From positions 26,335,062-26,399,061 of the forward strand of contig NC_021678.1 of NCBI RefSeq assembly GCF_000247815.1: DNA of 64,000 bases, in the 5' to 3' direction. A program made the translations under genes and the position numbers. The notes beneath the pieces were generated by a model. That model was not told the origin of the DNA, searched no databases, and saw only the letters and a program-made list of their open reading frames with translations. Within the stretch, counting starts at the first letter, position 1, and every line of letters starts with the position of its first letter. Positions 23,904 through 37,170 of the stretch are shown piece by piece. The stretch comes from Ficedula albicollis (taxonomy: Eukaryota; Chordata; Aves; Passeriformes; Muscicapidae).

Positions 23904-26900
23904 TTTTTTAAAAACCCAAAACATTTTAGTAACTGTTGTGTGAATGCAATTTAAATGAAAAGACAGATGTTTACAAATCACCAAATCTACCTGCATTAAT
24001 TTTCTTTCTAGATTAGAAATACAAAAAAAGAATCAGAAGATTAATTTCTTCCTTGCTTAATGTTCCTGGAGTTATACCAGTGTAAATTTTGCACTCCTAT
24101 CTCATTTGGAAATAAAAACTTAATACATTTCTGCTGAATGTACACTGACTAAGCATGAGTTTTAAAACCTAGAATAGTCTAAGCTTGCTGTTTGAATTTC
24201 TTTATTCTGTGATGGTGCTGTACAAGCCCAGCCACACAATTCTGGGAGCCTGGGGATGATCCCACTCCTATGAGCTGTGATTAACCTCTTGTTTTCCATG
24301 GGACAATGGGCAAAAGGCAAAGAGAAGCCAAGCACCCCCATGGCAGCCTGCCCACTGTGTTTACTGGCAGATAATCCTGTGCATCATGCATGTGGAACTC
24401 GGGCATTTCAACATGTGCTTCAAACAAACTGTCATGATTTTGGTTCTGGTTCATTTTGCTGCTTGGGTATCTTCAGAAAAGCAGGAGATTGATTGTCTTT
24501 ATTTTTAAATTCCACAAAGGTCAAGAAAATAGAGGGGAGAGGAATCCTGGACCATATAAACCATTTAGTTTGAAAGTCTCCATCATGAAACATTCTCAAC
24601 ACTTTGGAGAACTGAAATTATTTTCAGTTTGGTTCAAGTTTAAGCAAAAGCTGAGGCTGTCAGTCATTCTGATGTTTTGGGGAGGAGGGGGGAATATATT
24701 TTGATCCTTTTCTTTGAAATTCTGTAAAATGGGGAGCTGATTTTAACCACATCAGTCTTGAATATCAATCCAGAATTGCACCAAAAAAGGGAGCAGTGTT
24801 TTGAGCTTGTTTTCATTCAAAAGTGAGGGGAAAGGGTTGCTTGGCAAGACTTTCTCAGCTGCAGCTGGAGGATCTGGAGAGGACACACAGACATGTGTGG
24901 AGAAACTGCAGACCCAGGAGATGCAGGGGGCCAAAACTGGGACATGACATGCACAGAGCCTTGGTGGCTGCCCCAGCCACCCACCCTCAGTGCCATGGGG
25001 CTGGGAGCCTGCCCAAGGCTCATCAGGACACCTGACTGCGCAGGGAAAGTCAGTCCCATGCCTGGAGAGAGCTCTGTGCCTTTTCCCAGGGCTCGTTTAT
25101 TCCTCTCCTTCCAAACTATGGAAACCCCTTAACAAACCTCCCATCATTCAGAGGCTTATCATGGCCTTTCAGAAACTTTTGAAGTTCCCCTGTTACTGAT
25201 ATTTCATATCAGGAGTCCAAATAAAGCAGCTCTTTCACAGATTTGACCAAAATCAGGTGGTTTAAATCTTAAAGGCAATAATTAAGCAAGAGGCAAAGTC
25301 AAATTCAGCTCAAGATTGCAGATATTTAGGTCCTGCTGTAGCATTTGGGAACTATTTTGACAAATTCAAGGTATTTGGAATAAAAGTGAGTGAGGACTCT
25401 AAAAAGGAAACATAGCTGTCACAGTGTAGCTTTTCATACTGCCCCTTCTTAGTTTCTGAAATATGAATTCAAAGCAAAACCAAGCAGGAAAAAGAGGATT
25501 TTTCACAAAAGACTTCATCAATCAACACTGAATTGGAAGACCTTCCTCTGCTTTATTCTCTTTTGTCTTAAAGTCTTATGAGCATTTAGTCCTAGCAAAA
25601 CTTTTCATAACCTTGAACTTATTCTGTAAGAAATAGAAGCCTAGTAAAATATCCCAAACAAATTAAATGCTACCAATCCTTTGACATGCAAAATGAATTT
25701 CAGTTTTGCCCTACTGTGATCTCATGTTTCATTATTATTAAGAATGTCATCACTATTTTGCCTGCTGGGAGCATATTTTTTCCTCTTTTTCAATCTTACT
25801 CAAAGTCTGCTATTTTATTTTACTCTTCCTAGCAGCAGAGGCTGGTGAGAAGGTGGAGGATGAGGTTTTCCCAATAAACTGATGCTTTTTGCTGAGTGTT
25901 TCTGTATGGGTAAGAGTCATAGGAAGGTTTGCAGTGAGATGAGCACCTTCCAAAGATGCTTCCAAAGACCTGTTTTGAATGAGATCTTCCCATATAACAA
26001 ATATGTATAAATTCAAATGGGTCTAACTAGCTAGAATGCAGCACAGTCCCTTTTAAACCTGTATATTGATCATTTGCAAAGGCCCAAATCCCGATTCAAG
26101 CCCACGGGAACTTCTCCACTGACATTAGCACTAGAAAAAAAAAGATAAATAAATTTGCCTGATATTGGGGGTCCAGACAGAGATGATCAAGGTACAGAAA
26201 TGGTAGGTGACTCTTGTTTCTCAACAGAAAAAGAAAATTTGCTGTATCTAGAAATCATGGAGTTTCTTGGTTCCCAGAGGCCTATCTTTCCTTACTTTGT
26301 GTTTTACTAATTTAAAGACTCAAGGAGAGAATAATATCTTAACACAAAGAGGGAGGTTGTCTTTATGTAACCTTTGGCTGAAGAGGAAGAGATTTTTGCT
26401 TTGCTGTCATAATAGGCTGCATCATTTGACACACAGAGATTTGCTTTGTGTGCTTTGTGACAAATTGCATGGAGTTGTCACTATTCTCTGGGTCTACAAA
26501 TACCCCTCCTAGGCTTCCATTCCTTGTATTTTAAAGTAAGGTGTTAAGGGACATGTATTATTTGGTCTCTGTTTAAAATTCATTAATTTAATACATGTTC
26601 TCATCTCAAAGTCATTTACTAGAAAGCAAATAAAAATAAGCATGAACAAGACAAAATTTCAGGGTTTGTATTCTAGCAAATATTTACTGTGAAAACAGTT
26701 GAACTGTTTGCATTTCTTTTGAGTCAGACATCACCAGCTTGGATGTGCTATTCCCCAATCCAGGCAATATCATCCGAAGCAGAAATGACCTTCAGCAGAG
26801 TCCCACAGCTAAGCCTCTGGTTTTTACCACCTTCTATATCAGTTACAATCCTAAACTATGAAATGCAAATTCTTGTACCTGTAGCATGTTTCCTCATATC

Positions 26901-27639
26901 TCTCTGAGTTATTGTACCGTAGGCAATGTTCATTCAAACACAATAAATCTCCACTGAGTTGGAATTTAATATACTCCACTGCCTCGAAGTACTGTAGGTA
27001 TAAATATCCTGGAGTCCTTGTGCTACACCTGCAGAAAGCACAGTGCTGGTGTAACACAGCTACAATGCTAAGAAAGGTTTTAATATAGAAATAACAACCC
27101 AAATTTACTCTGGTGTGAATATTATAAAACATGAAGGACCAACTTTGTCAGTAACTCCTCTTCATTGGTTACATGCAATTAACTTGTTTTCTGTACAAGG
27201 TGCCTCATTCAGCAGCTGTTGTGATATTTGCAAGTGTTAAGACTGGTGGAAAGGAGCATGTTTTGGGCTCTGGCTCAGCAGAGCTTGGATCTGTTCCCAG
27301 CCACTCCAGCATCTTGGCAATCCCACCAGGTCAGTAAGTGGCTGCCTCAGAGCCAAGTTTACATGACTTTGGTTCTTCCACAGTGATAAGAACCAGCCAC
27401 ATCCCTCATCAGTGACAGGAGTATCCCAGCTGGCCTCCTTTGGTCTCACCAGCCAAAAGATCGTGCCCTTCTTAGAACTTGGCAACTAGACTGGGGTTTG
27501 GTTCAAGTTTAATTCAAGGCACGAACTCTGTTTAAGACCTAGATGTGGATCCACTTCAGTCATTCTGACACCATGCACCTGTGAGCTCTACACTGGTAGG
27601 ATTCATAGACAATGACATAAATTAGGGAGAATTTCTTCA
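23904..27639. other. non-coding stretch, nothing recognised
   Basis: No exon or transposon is recognised. A more GC-rich patch at about 24830-25090 carries overlapping open frames of 60-80 residues on both strands without a known domain. Confidence 0.55.
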
Positions 27640-27702
27640 AACTTCTGTATGGCCAGAAAAATTCCAAGACCTTGGTTCTCAGAATCTTCTATGATTCTGT
27701 GA
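27640..27702 (+). mobile_element. possible CR1 3'-end remnant
   Basis: TCTTCTATGATTCTGTG near 27686-27702 looks like two degenerate terminal octamers of a CR1 element, and the upstream words CCAAGACC and TTGGTTCTC are loosely compatible. The body is too diverged for me to be sure, and a chance match remains possible. Confidence 0.3.
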
Positions 27703-30700
27703 AAATGGGATCAAGCATCTCAATGGAAACAGTGAACCATATCAGAGGGATCCACCAAACTGTATTGTTCCTTAATGCCCTCAAATTCAGGAGCAGAATT
27801 TCCTTTCTACACCCTTGAGGGAACTTGTACAGGCAGCACGAGTAGACCAGAGGCAATCAGCAGCTGATGTCAGCCGTGGACCAAAGGACACTGCCACCAC
27901 TGTAGTGGTGCACTGCTTCAGACAAAAAGGAGCAAAGGGTTGAGACAATGAAACTCATTTCACACTGGTCCCTAAACATACCTTAGGGGAAGGGAAAGTC
28001 ATGAAAGGAGGAATCATTACATTTCCACTCAGATAAAGGAGACTTTTAAAATGACACTTTTCACTTCACAGTTGAAATTTCCTGCATTACAAGTACCACT
28101 GGGATTCCCCCTGCACTGACATTGAGAGATGCCCTGTTCATTCACAGTCAAAACAGGATGACTCAACTTTGTACAGTCTGAATGTCAGAATTCCCTGTGC
28201 AGATGCAACTCATTATCACAAAAGAGCCCTTTTGTCAGTAGATCTTATGTCAATTAGGGAAGTGAGTTTTACTACCAGGAAAAGAATAATTTTGGCTGCA
28301 CAAGTTCTATCTCCACTACCAGAACTTTGCCACTACTCTGACTTTGTAGTGGAGAGTGGTCCTCAGTGAGCCTTTCATTGAGAGAGAGACACTTTGGAGA
28401 CAAATAATCTACAATGCTGATTAGTGACCCCTCAACACAATGAGTCTGTAGAGCCTTCTGCTTTCCACATCCATCCATTGCCTACATTAATTATATTATC
28501 TCTGATCTCACAACTGGATACCAGAGGCAGATATTCACTCTGGAACAATTAAAGTTTTATTTTCCCCTTTATTTGCCTGACTATAAAGAGGATAAATTCC
28601 TTTGTGTCATAAGGAAATAGAGGCTGCACTCAGAATAGGATGTGCATTTATGCAGCCATGGATTAAATGGAGGTATGGTTTGGGGAGAAATCTTTATTGT
28701 GAAGGGCTGTTGTGAGTCAGCCTCTGGAATTTCCTGCATCTAGGAAATGTCTTTGGATGAGATAAAGTTTGGTCACACATATGCTTGGCATAAAGGAGAG
28801 AGTTGTTCTGCCTCATCCAGATTTGTGCATAAAACCGCATTTAAACCCATTCCACCTCTCAGTTTACCAGAATTTAAATGTGAGACATTACACTGTCTAT
28901 TTAAAAAACTGAGAAAAAGGGGGGAAAAAAACTCCTTTCAGGACACGAACTTAAATTGCCACGGGGTCCTTTCTGCTAAGCAAACAGCTTTTCTAGTAAA
29001 CTGGAGCTGATGATTCAGCAGTTGCTGGGAAGTGGCCTTTCAGCAGGGGAAAGGTCGTTTGAGCAGTGTTGCCCCTGGGTGGCACTGATGGTAATGGTCC
29101 CATTTTCTGAGGTTTTGTGAAATGGCCCAACAAGCACTGTCAGCCTTCCTTAACCCAGTGAATGGTTTCTGATCTAGAAGCTAAACCTGGGGTAAGAGGG
29201 GAACCCTTTCCTGCCCCATCTTTGGGGGAGAAGTCTCTTTCTGATAACCTACCTCCACCTGAAGATAAACCCTGCTCCAGGCATCTTCCTTGAGGAATTC
29301 ACAATTCCTTACAGCTCATTTTCATCCTGGCTGTTTCCTGCTTTGTCTGAAAATCAGACAAATTGGAGCTGTATAAATCCCATCACATATCAGTCTTCTA
29401 TTAGATTAGGAGCAGATAGACTTTAGCAAATTAAAGGAAACCTCAGGCTCCTTCCTTTCGACCCCCATGTGTCTGGCAATGTGCCTCATACCTTAAAATG
29501 ACAGCACTAAGATGCAATACAAAGGAGAAAACCTGGAAATCAACTCCCTCCGCCCTTCTGTTAATCAAGAACAGATCATATTTCCTGGGTCTGACAGATC
29601 TTTGGACTTCGTGATCTCCATTACAGAGGCAGTTTCAGTTCTTCAGTTCTTATGAAAATCCCTAAACCTACTCAGTTCAAGCAAAGAAAGTCCTTAAAAT
29701 CTAGGTTTTAAAGCTCCACATGTCTGATCTTTGACAGAAGGGTGTGTGGATGTGTCTTGGAAAGGAAATCAGCAATCTGTGTAAGATTAGACTGAATACT
29801 AAAGAGAAACATGATCCCTGGCAAGGGGACAGAGGGATTGATACCTCATGAACTTGTTCGTCAAGTGCATGAACTTCTTCCTCCGTGTGAGCCTTTCAAC
29901 CAAGTTGCTCTTGCTGCTATTCAGATGCTTTGCAGCCAAGGAAATAAAAAGCCAAGAGACCCTGTCTATCCATATTACAACATTGCTTGTACTGCATGAT
30001 GTCTGGGTAATGCTGAGGTCTGGGTCATTGCTATCATGAATTGAAAACAGACAGACAATCACACAACCCATACACACAGTTTGTAAGACTGAGTCTGGTT
30101 GTCTATTTGAATTCAGAGTAGCTGCCCTGTCTGTTTACATTCCTTATTTATTGTAGGAGGATGCATTTCTTTTCAGTGCCATAATCTGTGCAGACCACAG
30201 CTATGGGCTGCTGATCACTGACTGCTTTCCATTCTTTCAGTCACTTAAGATAGAGACTAATTATCCTAGTCTGCTTGAAAGATATTCACTCTGCTCCTTT
30301 CTTGAAAATCTTTCAGAAAGAGGTGACAGTGACCAATCCCTCATGCAAAGATTTCACTATTCTTATGACATTTTACACTGAAAGCACTTGCTCTCTTTTT
30401 ATCCAGTGCAGACATTTTCACATTCTGAAGTTAATAAATTATCTATGTGTTTTCAAGCTGTCATCCCCAGCTGAAGGCCTTATGTACCCTGCCATGGTCA
30501 GTGTAGCAGAGGGTGACAAAATACTACACATCTCTGAATCCAGGCTCACCTGTCAATTGTGCTACATGTTTTGGAGTCAGAAGGAAACAGCTTTTCTCTA
30601 GTTAGCAGGCATTTGTTGTCATGGCAGAGTGCAGAAGTGAATCCTGTTTGTTATCTTACTTCATCATAGCCCTTTATTTTCCAAGAGATTCAGCAAAGGG

Positions 30701-31499
30701 TGTACAGCTGCCTGGCAGCTTGGCAGGTTGAGGTATTGTTTTCTCAGTGCATCCTGCAGAGCCCCTTGGACCCACAAGCAGCCTGGGTCTCTGTCCTGGA
30801 TGAGAGTGTGGAAAAACTCAGCAAAAGCCTGATTCTACTTTCTCCAGGCTGCACTCACAGTGAACATCAATGCACATCAGCTCAGCAGAGTAATAGCTGC
30901 TGCCTCACTGCCTGCAGATCACAATCCCCACCAGATGTTCATTATGTTGCCTTGATAGATAATATATTGGGTAAGGTTCATTTGTGACGGGTTTACTGCG
31001 AACTTCATCAGCCCCAAATGCTGCAGCTCTAACAAGGGAAATTAAGGTCCTGCTGCAATCCCGTGCTCCCAGATCGTGGTTGAAATGGAAGGGTGGATTG
31101 CTGTGTTCAGCTGTAATTTCTGTCTCAACTTAAGCACTGGCAGTTGTCAGCATGATCATAAAAGGATAGGCATCGTTGTAAGAAAAATATGGATGGAAAC
31201 AGAAAAATAGCAGATATACAGGAGTAACTTGTCAGATGCAAAAATCAAAATGACTTTGCAAGGAATTTATGCCTGCTCAAACAAGAAGGTTGTAACAGAC
31301 TGGAATGTAGCCCAGTATAAAATCAGAGTCCATGGGCACCTCACAGAGTGTGTTAACCTCTACTGCACCACATTTTGTCCTGTCTTCATATTGCATGCAA
31401 GAATTGCCTTTTTTTGGCTTTCTCTCATGCAGCTTTGCCTCAGTGTAGTCACACCTGGGTGACTTTGAACCCCATCCTGTGGTAGAGTGTCTCCAGGAA
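27703..31499. other. non-coding stretch, nothing recognised
   Basis: Overlapping open frames of up to 108 residues occur on both strands (for example 30275-30601) with no recognisable family. No simple repeat of note and no RNA gene are seen. Confidence 0.55.
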
Positions 31500-31518
31500 A
31501 GTACTGGCTCCCAGTACT
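31500..31518. other. 8-bp inverted repeat, 3-base loop
   Basis: AGTACTGG (31500-31507), CTC, then CCAGTACT (31511-31518) form a perfect dyad. A third AGTACT word follows about eight bases later. It is most likely chance or a small slippage product. Confidence 0.6.
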
Positions 31519-32289
31519 GAGGAAAGTACTGAGCTCTTCTTGAAACAGCAGCACCTTGGAACAAAGTCCTAGCCAGAGTGAGAAATATCTGTCAGATCCA
31601 GTGGAAAAAATGTACTCATCCAAACTGAGAGAGGCCAGGAGCACAGAGGTGGCTGTTCACCACCTGAGCTGGTGGTCTGTAATACAAGGGCTGTGCTTGG
31701 TGACTTTGTCATGTTCAAAGACATCAAAGCACACCTTATCCACTCCGAATGGTGCTCAAACTGTAAAGGGTTCTAATAATATTTTTTAATATCTCATACC
31801 AACAGGTACTTTTAATGGAAAACAGAGTTGGAAAAGCTCTCAAAAATCTACAGGAGGGTGGGTTTGGCATGGTGGAGGTTAACAGACAGACTGACTCCAT
31901 ATAAACTTATTATCCACATAAATGTCCAATCTTTCTTTCTGAATCTTACCAAGGACTTGGCCTTAAGAGCTTCCTGTGCTATTTGGGTTGATTCTGCTAT
32001 TATCAGAATCAATTTGCTCATTACCAAAAGTACATCTAAGTACATTAAGGGCCAGATTCTTGGCTGGTATGAATTAATCTCCTTTCCAGCTAGTGAGACT
32101 GCAAAGTTACACCCGTACAAAGTGAATATAAACTGCTACTAAATCAGAATGTTTGCAATTTTCAGACTAATGGAAGACCAGGGCCAGTAGAGATGTAATT
32201 TCTTTCACATTATCTCCCCATAATTGGTGAACTAGCCTGAGTAAAACCAGAACTGATAAGATGACTTGGAATTTGGCAGGACTGAAGGA
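31519..32289. other. non-coding stretch, nothing recognised
   Basis: Open frames of about 100 residues occupy both strands over nearly the same interval (31828-32142 plus, 31848-32120 minus), a sign that neither is selected. No repeat family is recognised. Confidence 0.55.
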
Positions 32290-32391
32290 TTTTCTTTGTT
32301 ACTGTTTATAATGGCATCAAAAATTCTTATCCCAAACACTTTTTCTTTGTTACTGTTTATAATGGCATCAAAATTTCTTATCCCAAACACT
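32290..32391. repeat. 51-bp tandem duplication
   Basis: The copies at 32290-32340 and 32341-32391 are head-to-tail with no spacer and differ at one base (CAAAAATT versus CAAAATTT). Each begins TTTTCTTTGTTACTG and ends CCCAAACACT. This is a recent local duplication with no visible function. Confidence 0.95.
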
Positions 32392-35300
32392 TTATAATAT
32401 ATAAGTCATCTTTTACATCTATTTTTGGGAGAAGGAGAGTTTGCAACTGTCAAATGTTTAATAAGTCACAAGAGGACAAAAGAAATATTGGGGATTTTTT
32501 TTCCCAAGATTGTATAGAAATAAGGGACACAACAAAATTGTACAGCATGGTTTCTTGTTGTTAACTTCAATTTAAGTTGCTTGCTGTGCCAAGCCTGGAT
32601 GCAGAAATCCCTGGGAGGGCAGTGACTCATGGCATCACTTGGGAAAAATATCAATTACCCTGCATATTGCTGTGCATACTGCAAAACTCCCGAGCCTGGA
32701 GACAGAGCGTGGCAGCATTTCCAGAACATACATCTTCTCAAGGATTTTGGAACTGAAAGGCAATTTCTTAGGGAAAGGTTAGTTAAAAATTATTCATGCT
32801 AGCAAAAATGAAAGAATTCCAGAGAACTATTTAATTACAAAAACCCGGAGATTACTAAAACTATGGGTTCTCCCCTTTCTAAATCTCATTTGAAGACAGT
32901 ATGAGAACTTAGAATGTCTCTCAGAAAGAGCATAGTTCATTGGCATATATTCTTCTTCCCTGAAGCAGGTCAGGGGTGTGTTGCCTCTCCTCATAGCTGG
33001 ATGGAGCTTGGATCAGTCTTGATTCACTCACCTTTGCAGCCTGAGAGATGGCTGAACACATTTCCACTGCCTCTCATGAGTATCAAGGAGCCTGAAAAGT
33101 AGTCTCTGATTAATTTATTCAGATGTCTGAAAATACTTAGTAAATGTTGTTATCTATGAGTGCATGTGTGTGTGCAAGGACTAGGTCAGTGTGTGAAAAT
33201 GTGGACAGAAAACTGTGGGCAATTATTCAGCATTAAATAACACACTTTTCCCACCATGGGGCTTCCTCCACAATGAGTTATTTTTAAAGAATGTGAGTAA
33301 AGATGAAAGCTCCCATGGTGAAGCTGTCAAAATGCTTTGATATAAAGTCAGTGGCTGTCCCTTTAACAACCCAAACAATTGACATGAGGTGGAAAATTCT
33401 TGACAAAGGACAGAAAAAAGTCAGAGAAAAACAGAGATGCTCCTGCCTACAGTGTCACTGGAGGCTGTATATACATCATGAAGTCGATGTAATTACTAAA
33501 AAATTTCATCAAAGAAGGTCCTACTACTTGAAAGAAGTTCAAAAGGGATCAAATCAGGTTTTTCACCCTATAAAATGGCATTATCCCTCAGCCAAATGTA
33601 AGCTGAGAAAGGTCTATAAATGTCAGCTGTGCTAAGGAGACAATTATGTCACGCTTACAGCCTTAAAATCAGTGGGTTTCTTGATGAGCTGCAAATAAAG
33701 ATGTCATAGCATGTAAATATATTTCATGTTTTACTTGAAAAACATGCACAGAATTTTCAGAGCTGGCATAGACCTCTAAGCAGAGCTACATGCACAGTGG
33801 AAATCCTCTTGTTTATAACAAAGTTGTACCAGTATTGCTAACTTTTTATTCCAGATTAAGTTCAGGTAATGAAGCTCAACTACTTCTTATTTAATCTCTA
33901 CAGGCTATAACTACTTCTCACTATGTAGATGAATTTAGGGCTTAGCCATGCAGCAAAAGTCCACCTGGTGAAAAACAGATGAGCCCTCTGAATAGTTCCA
34001 TTACTTTATTATGCTATTATAAAGACAAATTATCAAAATGCTTCCATATCAGTCTTAAACTAAGGGGTATCTGCCAGGGACTTAGTCAGCTTTTGCTAGT
34101 TGTTAACATTGTCTATGAGATAAGTAGTTAAGGAGAATAAATCAGTTTATTCAAACAAATTGTGCATGACCGTGTGTCTATTTCCATGTATGGCCAGTGT
34201 TTATCACACATACATACCCATTAAAATTCTGTCATCAGAAGGCAGCTACTGGTTGATTCTTTGCTTAGTTTTTAAATCTTTTCTGGTTTTCAATTTGCTC
34301 TTGAGCCTTGATATGTGGTTGCCTCTGGGTTTGGATCAACTTCAGTTCTATATAGATCAAAAGAAACGTCCTTACGCAACAGGTTCTCTGATTGATTGAT
34401 CACTGCCTGCCTGCCTCACCTTGCAATTCAAAATTTTCAGTTTAGGATAGGTGAAAAAGATGATTTTTCAGGCCTCAGTGTCTTACATAGACAGGACCCA
34501 GCAATTAGAAACTAAATGCCACAAATCTCATGTCAACTCCCACACAACTAAATAACTTAAATACAGGCTCCAAACCCTTGCTCTGTATCTTTACTGGGAA
34601 TAAAAAAAGAAATATTCTTTGTCTCCATCTCCAGGCAAAAAAATCCTGTTCTGTTTCCCTGCATGCAGGACTATGTTCTGTACCTCATCTCCTATTCCTG
34701 CAGTTAAGGAGAAGGAAGGCATATTGGTCTGAGTGCAGAAGATTTGTTTTGGCCAGCAGAGTTGGGATGACAGTGCCTTGTGGGGAATCAAAGAAGCAAA
34801 TATCATAGTGCTTGAGGAGGAAAATTGCTCCCAGTCCTGTGTATTAATGGAGGATTTGGACAAAGAGAGGGCAATGCCTCCCTCAGTAGATTCCTGAGGA
34901 TTAGATTTCCCCAAATCTTTTCATTCCAATATTTAGTGGCCTAGAGAAAGCCCTGGCATGAGGACATCTCCCTGCCCATATTCATGCAGCCTAGATTGAG
35001 CCCTGTCTGATGGGGTAGGAGGAGAGGGCAGGCAAAAGTCCTCCAGAGGCTCCTTCTCTCCACCCCAATAGAGAGAACTGGTTGCTGGGCTGTGCCCATT
35101 GGGGCCTCAGGGGCAATAGCAGAGAACAGCCCAAATTAGACAAAGGAAAATGAGACACGTAAAAAGAAAAGATCTGGTCCTTTGAAGAGCCCAAACTCAA
35201 GGAAATCACCCCTAAACTACAAGTTGTTATTTCTTTTGCCTCACATGTATCTTCGTAAGCAAAACACTCAGCTCTTCTTCATCACCAGTACCTTGCATTT

Positions 35301-35701
35301 GTCCCCTTTCCCTGTACATATAATATCCAACTGGTTTATTCACTGGGGTTTCCATAAATTTTCATCACTGTGTTGTCTTATTCCACACAACCTCTTTTGC
35401 TGGTTCTCTCTTTCTACTTCCCTCTCCTTTTTGTATGCAGGGTCTTCCTTTAAAGCCTCAGTCTTAAAAATCTCTACGCTTTCATGGTACACATGGAGTC
35501 AAAGCTCAGATCCCTCATCCTGTTATTGGTATTTTCTGCACAGCCACAGAGAGGGGAAAGTGTTTTTCAGCCTTTGTTATCAAATCCCAGTAGCAAATGC
35601 ACTGAGTGAAACTGGAAATGAACCTCCTTGCTCGTGGATGTGCCCACGCACACCTGCAGAGGTGTCACCATCCCATGGGTAGCACATCCAAGATCCCATC
35701 G
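32392..35701. other. non-coding stretch, nothing recognised
   Basis: No gene is recognised. A basic open frame of 110 residues (33303-33635, plus strand) ends in a Cys-Gln-Leu-Cys tail but has no ordered zinc-finger spacing or domain that I can name. A short TG run lies near 33165-33174. The plus strand is T/C-rich at about 35220-35540. Confidence 0.5.
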
Positions 35702-35878
35702 ACTGGAATACTCCTCACACTGCAATATCCATGTGATGCCCATCACAGATAGATACAATATATACATTAACATACAGAGCATGGGATTTCACTGGAATAC
35801 TCCTCACACTGCAATATCCATGCGATGCCCATCACAGATAGATACAACATATACATTAACATACAGAGCATGGGATTT
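35702..35878. repeat. 89-bp tandem duplication
   Basis: The units at 35702-35790 and 35791-35878 are head-to-tail. They start ACTGGAATACTCCTCACACT and differ at two positions (ATGTGATG versus ATGCGATG; ACAATAT versus ACAACAT). This is the longest two-copy tandem duplication in the window apart from simple repeats. Confidence 0.95.
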
Positions 35879-37170
35879 ATGAGGATACTGAGCTGGAAAA
35901 CCCTTCACATGTCCACTAGAGCCCATTACAACAGGAGTTCAATTCCCAGCAGTGGCACCACTCCGACACTTTCATGGCCACATTCCCAAGAGTTCCCAGA
36001 TGAGTCTGACTCCCTCATCTAATGTCTAAATTCTCTCCTCATACTCTTAGCTTTTGATAAGTCTAGCCTTCAACTGTGCTATCCAGGGCTGTACTTTTGG
36101 GCAGCCTGACCAAAGGAAACACTCCTGCAGCCAAAAGGGGAGGAAAAGGAACTTACAGGGTGAGTGAGTGAGATGTGCCCTATGCAGTAAGCACAAATTG
36201 ACTTTCCAGCACTTGAACTCCATGAATGCAAATCATCTCAAAATATCTGAGAGGGAAAGAGCATGTAAAACTGCCCTTGCTCTTTCTCCTTCTTTCCTTT
36301 CACTTTATCCTGTCAGCACTGCATATATCAAAGTAGAGCTCTGGGTTTTAACTAGGCTTTACTGTTTCATTCTGCTTCATGAATTTTTCAGTGTTTACAC
36401 TTATGCTTAATATAATAAGATTGATAATGCAACTGCCTGATAGATTCTCATCCAGGCTTCTCAGCTAGAGAGATTCTTACTCTTTGCTCCTAATTTCTGT
36501 AATATCCAAAAGTTCATTTTCACCTTTTGCATCTTGATGCTTTTTTTCCATCTTCCAGCTATTCATCTCCTGAAACAATATCTTCAAGGTAACAACATTT
36601 ACCCAGTGGATTTATATGGCTGGGGTGTGATACACTGCTGCAGCCAGGTCACTGCTTCCTACAAACAGGGAGGTTGGTGGAGCAGGTGGAGGACCTCAGC
36701 CTGAGGAGCTCTGTGAGCTGCAGTGCCACTGCAGTTGTCAGCTGTGCTGTCCCAACAGAGGGGGATGGCCTCCATGTCCTCCAATTCCCACTAGCTTTCA
36801 CTTTTGAGCACATTAAAAAGAAATGAAAAGAAAATTATGAAGCAACAGAAAAGAGAGGGATTAGTAAATATATAAGTGATTTACAACGCAGAAGACTGCA
36901 TGCTTTGCATCTTTCAGCCTTATGATCCAAAAGCAATGGTCAATGAAAATGACTAGCTGCAAAATTAAAACAATATATAAAAGGAAGTAAGTCTTTAAGC
37001 AGCATAGATTGACTTTACTGTATGGGAAATCAATGAGATGAGCAGTTTAGTGGGCTTAGAAAGGGGAACAGGATGTTCACATAATCAAAGTGCAGAATAA
37101 GCAGCAGAGGGATGCAGTACTTTAGGGCTCAGAGTGTCTTCATACCCCTCATCACCCCACACATCTCCCC
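35879..37170. other. non-coding stretch, nothing recognised
   Basis: No exon or repeat family is recognised in this stretch, which leads into the TTCC array. The sequence just before the array is C-rich. Confidence 0.55.

Noticed and set aside
33303..33635. Basic 110-residue frame with several Cys and His, possible zinc-binding protein
   Set aside because: The Cys and His residues do not follow a regular zinc-finger spacing, and there is no retroviral or transposon context.
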